Below, in pieces: positions 10,901 to 22,900 of a stretch of 64,000 nt of DNA (the first letter of the stretch is position 1; the number at the start of each line of letters is the position of its first letter). Source of the DNA: Ignelater luminosus (lineage: Eukaryota > Arthropoda > Insecta > Coleoptera > Elateridae); contig VTPC01008796.1 in assembly GCA_011009095.1 (NCBI GenBank), positions 1-64,000 on the forward strand, given 5' to 3'. The notes below the pieces were generated by a model. It did not search any database. It was not told where the DNA came from and saw nothing but the letters and a program-made list of their open reading frames with translations. The position numbers were made by a program, and so were the translations under genes.

Positions 10901-13900
10901 AAAATGCAAAACATAAGCTTCTATTCGTAAAACAAAAGTAGATTAAAGATGCTTACTAAGTTTTGTTGACGAAACTGCGTGAATACTACCACACAAAAAA
11001 TGGAATGGATAACAGATCGATCACCAAAGTCTGCAATTAAGCATAGAGCACCGAATAAATAAACTTTTATTTCACTAAAGCTAAAGAGGAATTATACAAA
11101 ATTATGCATTAAATAATAATCGACATAGAATAATTTTGCCTTGTGAAATGTGAAAGAAAAAGATAACAGGTGGTTACAAAATCAAAAAGAGGTCACTTTA
11201 TAAACCAAGCTGAGCAGAGAGGAAGCCAGAATCAGCCGAATTGAGACACTGTCTTAAATCAATTTTATTGTACATATCAGAAAATGTAAAGGTTGAGAAA
11301 CATTGCGTCAGTTCCTTACTATTTCTTACGCCTGCCTTAGTTATTTTCTTTATTCCCAATGCAATCACTAGCCTTTGTATTTTGCTTTTAGGGATGGTTT
11401 TATTATTTCTAATTCTAAACAATTTTTGGTTAGTTATATTGTAAGGTAAAACATTCAGCTAGCCTGTCTCTTATCATATTGTAATTTATATTTTACTTTG
11501 ATCCAATTTTGTATTCGACTAAAATTTTAATTTGCAAAATCATTATTTCTCTTTTTCTGATTTAACTTTTAGTTTCCCAGTGAAACGTTTGCCAGAAAAC
11601 GTACAGTTTTGGAAGTACAGCACGACGTTCAAGACGTTTAATTGGTTCTTTCGTTAATCATAACTAAAATTGAGATAAAAACCAATGGAGTTTTATGTTT
11701 TTAGACATCGTGTCTGTGGCAACAGCATTGAAAGTTTCTTTTACCCTGATTCTAGTCTAGTCTACTTTTGATTTGTTAGAGAGTGAAGAAGAATTCTCAG
11801 CAGTTGTTGTATGGGTAGCAGAGGCGTGCGACTTTTGCATTCAAGACTACGATAATAGTTATGTAGATCAAATAATAAAAGGCACGAACTACTGCGCGAA
11901 ACAGACAGAATTGGAACATACTACTTGTTACAAACTAATCTTCAAGAATGAAAACCACAAGAGTGTAGTATTGGATGCTTTTAGGACTCATCTTTACTAC
12001 AATGTTCATCGAATTGCTTTCTTTTGAAATGATCACCATGCGATATTCATTCTGATTGTCTGCTAGGTGGATTCTTATACAGACTAAGTCCAGAAACTCG
12101 AGTTACAGATTTTATTGTCCGTAGCATAGTAACAGATTTGTTGACACAGTAGATGATCATATTTTGCAAATTTAACCAAGTAAATCAGTAGATTGACATC
12201 TCAAATGTGACAACAGGTTTGATTTACTTTTATGCAATAGCACCATAATGTTATAGAAAATCTTCAAAATTATGTGTTTGGTGATTTATGTACAACCGAA
12301 ATCTTACTGCAACCGATCCATGTGCAAATTTTTTCACACATGCAGATAGTGCAGAGGTTGTCAGTAGGGTGACTTTTGGGCTGAGTTGTAGTTTTCCTAA
12401 AGGTTTAATGCATTTGTCCCGCGAAGGTTCAACATTTCCAAAACCTGGTGAAAAACATTTGTTCGACCTTTCCAAACTACTGATTTACTGCTAAAGCATC
12501 AATTTGTCTACGCAAGTATTTTTTTGTTTTGGAACTAGCCTCTACTCATAGAGAAGCATGTCTGATAAATTTGAAACTTGTTTTAGCAATTGCAGCCTTT
12601 GTACCAGAAGACGTGTGGCTGAAAGAGATGTCTTGGTAGTAAAAGATACTTTTATGCAACTTTACAACTAAAGCAATTTCAAAATCAAGCTAACGCAACA
12701 AGTATTGTAATTGTTGCATCACTCAATTATGAGCCTTTTTAACGGCTTTTTCCTATTGTGAAAGTTTGTTTATCTTTACACAACTGTTTGTCACAACTAT
12801 ATTTAGGGCAATAAAGTTCAACGTAGTCCTAAGTTACAGTGTAGCCACCCAAAGCTTTTCTCATATTCTGTTGAATTTTGATTAGGCTGCAACCCTTTTC
12901 TAAATGATTACTCTTGGCTCTCCGAACTTTATTTTTACAGTACGATAGAGTGAATACGCACGATTTCCGGCAATATTTAGAGTTAAGTAACGTTTGTGTC
13001 GGTCAGAACTCGGATGGGTAACTGACGGGCTAAGTAAAAATTGGACACGAGCGTAGTGTTCTTGTCAGGTGGCTCCATTATCCCATATGTTTCTGCTGTG
13101 TGTACATATTCCTCTGCGGCTCGGTGAGTCCGGCACTTCGCCACCTCTGGGTATAAGAGGTCTCTGATTATGTACTATATCTGTATGTATGTATTGAGCA
13201 CAAGGCGCTTTACGCCAGTATTCAATTAAGTCAAACCATTGTCAGATGGTATTGATCTTGAAATTCGCAAAACAGTATAGGTGGCGTTTGAGAAGTGAAT
13301 GCTTCAAGGTCGAATGTTGTTGTTATGAACGCGTGGCGGAAGGATTGATGTGATGTACTTGTGGTATTAGAGAAGCAAGCGCGATGGTGACCAGAATACG
13401 AAGTTGATAGTTGAAGATGTGATGATTTGTAGTACTAAAGTTGTCCCAAAACCGACGGAATGGCAGGGTCAGTGCGAAGACAGAGACTGGGCATGGAGAT
13501 ACACTACTACAACCGACGACGTTTGTAAGCTAATCAAGACTTGTTTCAGAAGTATCTGACATAGATTAAAATATTTTTATAAACACTGAAAGCAAATCGA
13601 GGCAGAGCATGCCTTCGTAAACGTGTTTGCAAATATTTTTTCCTGTTCGTTTGGCTTTTCCACTACTATTTTCATTCATCTCTACTGTGAGTGTTCCCTA
13701 CAATTAGTTATTTTACTGCTATTTTCTATTAATTTGTTTTTCTATTATGCCTTTTTGAGATTTCTCTACTGTATTTGTTTTCGGCAATTTGTTTGTGTTT
13801 ATGTGCAAAAAGGAAGTAATTTACGTAGCTTTCATCTCTTCTGGTCATAGTTGTTTCAAGCTTCCATCTAAGAAAGTGCTTTTTGATATGCTGTAGGCCA

Positions 13901-16900
13901 GCGTTTTTTAGAGTGTTTACTTCGGTGCTCTTTAGGAATAGGAAGATACTAAGCAGTAGAATTCAGTAGATTTTTATGCCAAAAACATAAATAATAAAAT
14001 ATTCTTTAAAATTATAGGTTTCTCGACATTACAATCAGACTAGAAGATTCTACGAATCATACATATACACTTAGTACTCTAAATATTGGTAGAAGTTTGT
14101 TTCACACAACTCAAAAAGAAGGTGAAAAGTTTTAGTTTTGCTCAAGTCTTTATCCTAGACCTCAGCAGAATGTTTGAAAACGTCTCACTCAAGCAGACCT
14201 CTCTTCAAACTATGCCCAATCACACTTTCATGTCTCTATACTAATCGATCTTCTTCTATGCTGCTTTTTTTTATGCACATCTAGAGATCTCCTCAGAAAG
14301 TCTATTGTTTGGTATAGTGCTGAGAATCAAAAATGGAGCTCCACTTGTTCTAAGACTTTTAAAATATTCAACTAGTATGTTAGGAGACTTCTTGACTTGA
14401 AATATTTTTTGTTACTTTTTGACTTGCTAACGAAGAGTAGTGGAAACTCTAGTGTAAATCCTTTAACTTAATACATTGAATCTTCAAATTTTAGGTGAAT
14501 CTTCTTTCTGAGCTCGGTCTGATCCATAATACATAAATATTGGGTAGAAGAGTATGTATGTACTATTTACTCTCATCTGACATGGATATCTTGAGCAGAA
14601 ATGAAAATAGAAACAGTTATTGAAAGCAGTAATCAATTTAATTGTGTTTTGTTACAATTTGACGAAATGTTCTGCCATTACAGAGAAGAAATGATTTGTG
14701 TATTTAGCTGGCTTACAATAAATTAAAAAGGGTATAATATTTTGACATCACAATCAATGGGAGAATGTTCGTTATGTTTATTTTCTATGTATATACCATC
14801 TTTTTACCTCTTTCTGGATCGTGTAACTGGCTATTAGGTAATTTAAAAGAATCTACTATTTATTTTCTCAATTTATGGTAATTGAAATGCATTCAGTTTC
14901 AAATTATTAATAATATGCTGTATCCATCTTTTGTCTGTTAAAATCAATAGGATCAAAATAAACCCAAGAAAATTGTTGAGTTTATTACTTATAAAATATT
15001 TACGATCTTTCGTGCATTCATACTTCAGATACCAAATTTACATAATTTATTAAGTATATAAACTTCTTGTTTCGCCAAATATTATTTACTGAGTGGCACG
15101 ATGTAATCTAGAAATATAAAATAATCCTCGACATCGAAATATAAAATTTATATTTTAAAATCCAGGATCGATGCACGGCCATTGGTTAAATTTAGATTCA
15201 GCTACTGTAAACTGGCATTGAATGTAAAGGTGCAGCAAAATAGAGTTCTTTACTGAACCAATAAGAGAAGTAGTTCATGCTATTGCATTTCCTGCACCGA
15301 GCTTCCATCCGACCGTCTTATAGATTACGATGATTGGATTGCCAGATTATTAGTTATTTCACCTTGTTCGAATAATTTGGGTTTGTGTTATTCATTCTTT
15401 CCACATTTCATATTTAAAGAGTATAGAACGTTATGATTTCATCGAAAATGGGAACTGAATAAAAATAAGATTAAATTTTCAGCAATATCTCAATTGTTTC
15501 TCAATTACTGAGAGTATACCAAAGTAAAATTTCATTTAAATCCAATCCTGTTCTCACTTGCATCTAAACCCCCATTTCCACTTATTGCACGGATCCGCAT
15601 GAAATTGGCCGGAAGGTGGGCTAGAGCTATCTGACTAGTTGTTCCAATTTAGGGTCCAAAGCGAGACTGCATCGTTCAAGATGACTGTGATAAGGGCCGA
15701 GACGCGTTCGATCGTATACTCATTCCTCCTCGCCTTTAGGTAGACGACATATACGTGATGCCCTTTTCCTGTTACGATTTCCTACCATCAGTTAATGTTG
15801 TTTGATGTGACTGGTTGGTTATTATGAGTTGGGTTAATAACGTTGAAGGATATTTTGGATAAGATTGATCTAGATAGACGAGTTTTATTAGACTGTTATT
15901 TAGATAAGAAATTTTTTAAATAAAAGCGTTGCTTTGTTATGTTAACATTAAAACATAAAAGTAAGGGTAAAAGTTACGAGTTCTTGGATGGAGTCGTTAA
16001 AAAATGATAAAAGGGGTTTTGACCAGTAGAAAATCCTGGTTCTCGTGTAAAATATGACACCTTACTCAAGATGTAACAAAGTAAAGTTTTATTTTTTTAT
16101 TTTTCTCGTAAAGAGAACGTCTTCTGTATCGATTTTAACTAGTGCAACCATTACGTATTGCTTTATTTACCTCAAAGTTATGTACATACACGTAACGCTA
16201 ATTAGGATACGTACATGATGATATTGGATATTACAAACCACAAAACACATAGTTTACCAATTAGCCTGCAGCAGCTGACGTGTTGTGAATATCGGCGAGT
16301 TTCATAAACCGCAGGTGTTGAAATACGTTATCTTTCTAATAGGTATCTATCTCTAGAGGATATAATAGGTCTCACCACATTTGGCACTTCAATTGTTCAT
16401 TAATATTTAATTAACATACCTTCTATCAATTTATACTACCGAATTAAGAAAAGGTACTTGACTCCAATCCTGATACCCACCTATATCCTGCCAATGCAAA
16501 CTGACTCTCAACGACCGTGTTATTTCCGATGGCCATAATGAAACCTTTCGGTGCGCACGGTAGCACATCCCATTATCACGGAATTCTTTACCCCATTGTT
16601 ATCACGATCCCGGATTATTTAAAGTCTGATGGTCTTATTAATGACTCACTTTCACTTCCTTTTATGGTGATGGTGTTATTAAATTTGTTTTTATAACGTA
16701 CCGTCATAATAGAAAATGGATCTCGAGAATGTAATCCCTATATCCCCATCTTAAAGGGTTTTTTCTGTAATTTTATGATACAAGTAGAAAGATATTTTCA
16801 GGTATATTTTTATAGCAATGAAGATGTGTATAAATATTACAGTAAAATAAATTGGTTTTCTCTAAGGGAACATTAAATTTATACTGAGCAAAAATATGTG

Positions 16901-19900
16901 CACTTGGGTATTTCAAGTATTATTTTTTCCGGCAGTTATAAAATGAATAAATCTTGATATAAGAACAGTACCGGGTGTGCAATAGATTTACAAAGACTTT
17001 TCATTTTTATAAATTCAAAACAGCTGCAAATATTAAATAGTTTTATAACATTCGTGAAATTGAATTTGAGAAACAACAACAATGTGGTGAACAACTACAC
17101 AAGTGTGGACACGGTTAGATAACTTTTTCAATGTAAAAAATACAAACTTGATTTTATGAACACATTACTTTCTTCATGGTAGCCATTATATACTATAATA
17201 TTAATTTAATATGTTTATTTTAAGTGGTACGTATGTCCAAAGTTTTAGAAAATCATAGTAATGATTTTTTAAAGCAAATCTGACGTCAAAAGCGTGTCTG
17301 CATAGGTGAGCGATTTATTGGTTTTCCGTTCTATCTCGATGATGCATTGTTTCTTTGTTGTCGTTTTATAAAATAGAGTTTAACGGTTTCTGTTGACAAG
17401 TTACTGCCCTATAACATAAAATTTAGATCACTTTGTAATATTCTCAATGTAGAAAGCTGTCGCTAATTTCAGAAATCATCATCATCAATTACTCTAATTT
17501 TATCCACTGCTGTATATAAGCCTCCCTTTCACCTTTTCTTCGTTGTCTAAGCCACTCGTACTCTACTGATGAATTTCTTAAAGTTAGAGTTAAGATTTCA
17601 GTTCCGTATGTCAGAAAACGCACTGATTGAAAATGTTTTTGCATATATTAGACTGTTCCACTTTAAAACGTTTCCAATTTAGGCCCAGTTATTGTGTTAT
17701 TTCCCAAGTTTGATTATCTTCACCAATACAAATTTTATATTTCTTAGGTACGTTGTGACTTGATTAACCTTCCTTTTTGAAAACGAATGTACTTACTTTG
17801 TAACGGGAAAATTCTCAAAAGTATGCACAAGTCTCGTCCAGACCGATGGTAGATGTTAAATCCCGTAACTCATGCCGCAGATGGGGTGGATTCTCAAATG
17901 AACTTACCTAGCCGCACAAAGAGAAGCTCACTGATTTCCAAAACTCTTATTAAACTAATAGATGTTCACAAAAGAGGGCGCCAGCAGTCGTAGATCAAAG
18001 GGTTCTGATGGTCGGTCACGCGACTACTCGTGAATCCGACACCCTGTATATAGGCTTCTTGCGAAACCTCACCCTGTGTGTAACTTACCTCGTAGAAGCT
18101 TTATAAAAAACTCGCTTCAACGTTTCACGATTGAGACTCAACACAAAATAAAAAAACTGTATAAACACGTGATTTGTCTTAATTAATTTTGACAAGGAAG
18201 TCCTCTGAAGACTTCCTTCTTTTTTAAAAAAAGAAGATCCAAGAAAGAAATACCAGTTTAAATTTACTTCTTCCTTGAACAAAGGTATCTGACCTTTAAT
18301 TGAAATTTAGACTAAGCACCACCGTGCTTTTTAATAGCCAAACGAACAAAGTAACGAAATTAACGCTGCTTATCTGGACCAGAGATCCACTTACAAAGAA
18401 AACAAAATGTAAATAATCGACCTTTCTTACATTTATTAAAACAATAATAAAAAGAATGAGTTAAACGCACATAAACAAGAATATAAAAGAACAAAATAAC
18501 ACTACGAAAGAATATCAATAAAAGGTATGAATTAATTTCTTCACTGGAGAACAAAGTTGATAAACAAATAATGAGAAAATAACAATAAAAACAAGTTATT
18601 ACAATAAACAAAAAAAAGGATTCTGTTACGTCAAAATTTCAAAATATGAAACAAAAGGCCAAAATCTAAATATTAAATTAATTAAAACAAGATAAACTTG
18701 ACAATGAATTTTGAAATAGCAACAAATAAACTTTATATCTAATAACAAAGAAAAACAGTAGTCAAAAGTTATTAATTATGTTGCAATAATTTAACAAACA
18801 CCAGCTAAAATTACCTGGGAACGTTCCTGTTACAAATTAGTTAAAAATATTACTCGTAAATATTATAATTCAATGAAAAAATACGAAACTAATCTTGCCT
18901 AAGCAAGGTTTTCGTATGGTATATTTCACAAATTCCACGTTCTCCTAGTCTTTTATCAAATCAAACAATCATTAAAACTCAGATAACAAAACAAAACAGG
19001 TCTTTCTTGCTATAACGGCAATGTTTCTTCCAAGTGATATGTGCAGGTCTCTGATTCCCAACGAAGTGATATCCGGTGCAAAATTCCACGTTCTAGTCGG
19101 GTCCCACCAATGTTCAAGGAAACTTAGATTTCAAAGAACAATCACTTTTATTAACGTTGACCAAAAGCACAAAAACAAAATCCAAGTGTTTATACACAAA
19201 CTTTAAAAATAACTAAAACCACTTTGAGTCTCAAACGCTCTTTAAATTTACTTAACCCATTCGGTTCACGGAGCTTCCAAGATGTGACACACAGATCGAC
19301 GCTTTACGGGGCGGGAAGTTTCTGTTCTCGACAGACCCTTTAACGTTGCACCAACGGGACCAAAATTGTTGCGTTTCTACCCTCTACAATTTTTATTTTC
19401 TGGGAAATACCAGCGTAACTGTAATTGAAGCGAAAACGCTTTCCACAATAACAAATCTTCCAAAGAATCGCTTTTTGGTAAACAACCCGGCTTTCTTCCG
19501 TGAATAACACGACAAAGACCCGGCGAAATAGGATTTCTCGAGTCCCATCTCTCTTTTACTAAGAGAATCGCTTCAGTTAAATTCGGTTTGTAACCACTTC
19601 GGATTTGTAGGGGTGACGCCGAAAATTATCTCCGCACGATGGTTCGAGTACGCAGCTATCAACGTAATGCCTATCCTCTCTGCGTCTCCTGTTGCGCAAT
19701 GTGTACTTACTGGAGTGGGGTTAGAAAGTCAGATACACGACCTAACAGGTTAAAAATGCAGAAAGTCTTATGGGACAATGGAAAATTCCACTTCGTAGAT
19801 TTACCAGCTTAAACCTGACTCAATCGAGACTGTGTGACTCCAATATTTGCGACTAAGGTTCCAGGAATTTTATATTGGAAAATAGCAAAAGGCACGTCTA

Positions 19901-22900
19901 CCGGAGCCCAGAAGTCGAGACCACAAAGTTATCAATTCTTTAGAATAACATTGTAACAAACATTCGTTTATAGAATGAAATAATTTAAATATTACGCGTC
20001 AAGAAAACAAATACCTGAACGAAATTGAAAGACAGGGGCGGATTTAGTGCGAATTTGAAAATAACATTACAACTTGCTTCATAAACTGAATTCTTGGAGT
20101 TTTAATTCCAAGCCTGAATGAGCAGTAAAGTCGTTCTAACACCTTTATGGCTTTATCTGTGCTATGTGGTTTTATTCTTCGTTTGTTGACCCACTGTATA
20201 CTAAAACTTACCGCACTTGGGTTTTTTCGACTCTGCAGCTTAATCACCAAAATTAACATGTATTGCTAAAATGTCTTATCAAGTGTAAGTGTTATCATCC
20301 GTGTAACTAAGTTATTTATTTATGAATTTACTGTTAAGCTGACACTTTGCCCTTGTTTGGAAAAATGGTTTCTGTTAAGTCAGGTAGTGTCATAAAAGTC
20401 TAACTGTGTAAGGAATACAACTAGTTGTTTTCACATGTGTTGAAGTAATGCAGTGAACAACGTCAGCAATCTCGCATCGTTTTGCTAAACTAAGCGTTGT
20501 TAAAGTCCGAAAATGAACTATAGCGTTATTCTAATAGGTTTACTATACCTTTGATGACTTGTAGGTGGTCGAGCAGAAACCCATTCTCATGGCTGTTGAC
20601 AATCCAGCTTAGATAAATATATACTATAGCGTTCATATGTGTGGCACAACAGAATTATGGAGCAATAATTTCGCAAATACGCAGCATCACCTTTTTTTGT
20701 AAATCATGGCAACATTGTTCTGTTAGCATCTTTCAATGAGCGTGCGTTGAAAACAGTTTTTGCATGGTATGTGTTTACATTGTTTGATGGATTTAATTAC
20801 CATCTTATCCTTTTCTGTTTTATTTTATTTCAGAGAAGATATCTGTTGGCATTTTTGGAATTTTATAGATTCCATATTTTAGATTTTTAGAATCTGGCAC
20901 CGATTTATTCTAAGTTGCTTCTGTAATGTTCTGGGTAAAATCGTTCTGCAATCTTAAATGTACTAGTTTTTCCATCTTTGTCTTTCAATTTTTATATATT
21001 TCTTTTATCTACAGCTAACTTCGAGCACAGTACTTTCATGCTTCTGTTCAGTTGTACCACTCTTGCTCAATGTTGTGTGATATTATATAAATCTTCCTTT
21101 GTAGTTTTGAAGCTGTCTTTCTTTAGTAATCTCAATGTAGCAGCGTTTATAGTGTAAATAACTATTCTACAGTTTCAGTCCTTCTTTCATGAAATTTTGC
21201 AGTCTAAACGAGTCTCTTTTCTTTGTCTCCAGGGCCGTAACTGACGGGCGGGCAGTGCGTGTCTAACACGCGGGCGTCACTTCTAAGGGGCGCAAATCTA
21301 TCATAATTTTTCCGGGCTACACCCGATTTAAAAAATTATAATGGTACACAAGGTAATAGAAAAATATTTTACAAGATTCTTTGCAACGATACTCATTCCT
21401 ATAATTAAACCCAAGCGAAAGGCGGGCTATATAGCACATCATAAAATCCTGAGATGTTTATATTGAGTCTTTCACTTTTGGCTTAAACTCTACTTAGAGC
21501 TTTAAGAATTTTCCAAAAACATCTAGACAACAAATGTGTCATTCTAACAAATAGAAAAGAAATTGCAAACTTCAAATATTCCTCTTTAGGTAGTCTTTGG
21601 TTCACTTTGGTGGTAATTACTTGTAATTGTGTTTTTGTACAATACATCAAGATCAATTGTCGAGCCTTGCACTTTTATCTATTGAAAGTGATCTTTCTGA
21701 GAATTTGGATGTAGAAGAGATAGTCGATCAGTTTGCTAATGTAAAAGTGAGGCGAGTACTTTTGTAAAAGATTTTACTAGTAAATAACTTTCACGTAAAT
21801 TCTGTGTTATTTATTGGAATACCTAAATATTTATTATTTAATTTTTAAATTTAAAGCGTTCTTTTACTTTTTCAAAGAAGGTAGTAAAACAACAGTAATT
21901 ATTTACATTATACAGGTGTAGAATTGGTTCATCAATCATACGAATTTAACAGTGAATATCTAACGTAACTAAAATGCCCAATTATTTGCTTTTCTAATTA
22001 TTTTAGAGCGAAAGGGTACATTTGGTTTTTTTAGACAAAAGAAAACTTAGTGCACCTGTACAAGTGTACAGCGCCCCAAAAAAGAGAATGGACAGAGCTA
22101 AGTGCCAATTGCGTAGGCAACCCATTTTACAACAGCACCATTACTTTCAAGCAATTCAAGCTAAGGCAGGTTCTCTGCAGATCGCCTGTCGCAATTAGTT
22201 CGGCTTTATTGAATCTTTACCTAAGCGGCACCTGAAATTGTTATTTTCAGTTTTTAAATAAACTTTAAACATGAAAGCTAAATATGTGTATGCAACGAAT
22301 AACACACTTTTCGACGATTAAATAAGAATTTTGTGGTATTGTTTAACAGCAAATGACCCAAGAAGGGAAACGGGTATTTTGTTAATAAGTTTTATTTGTT
22401 TACATAAATAAAATTACGAAGCTTAAGATGTTATTAAATTTAACCTCAGCCCCTGCAAGTTATTAGTAAATGTTGATATACTTTGACAAAAAGTGCTGAA
22501 AATAAATCATGAATTGCTGGCAGAAGGAAAACGCTCTCTCAGAATTAAACAGAATATTCCTCTGTGGGTTTTATAATACGCTTCTTTTAGAGCTTTCAGT
22601 TAATGCTTAAAATTAATGCCTTCTTCACTAAAACTTTCTGGAAATTAATCGACAACACAATCTAACGATTAGCGTTACTTCAAAAATTTTCTAATACACG
22701 CAACCTTTTGGACCAATTTAATAATTTATTATTAACTTAAGTCTTAAATGTATTCCTTCCTTGAAAAGGATGCACACAAATGTTTAGCTTTTATATCTAA
22801 AATTTATTTTAAAACCGAGAATATTATAATCCCCGGGACCGCTTAGGTAAAGATTCAATGATGCGGAACTAATTGCGATAGGCGCCCTGCAGAGAGCCTG

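Noticed and set aside
11241..11444. 67-codon hydrophobic open frame
   Set aside because: T-rich codons give hydrophobic peptides by chance in AT-rich DNA; no start context or homology.
12945..13060. Functional 5S rRNA gene
   Set aside because: Only the promoter-like boxes match; the 3' part of 5S is missing and the rest is unrelated.
15150..15330. Weak inverted similarity around GGTGCAG at 15229 and 15292
   Set aside because: Only a few bases match; no arms of meaningful length.
18360..18611. Minus-strand frame rich in Phe, Tyr and Cys in the LTR leader
   Set aside because: It does not resemble gag; the composition follows from the T-rich strand.
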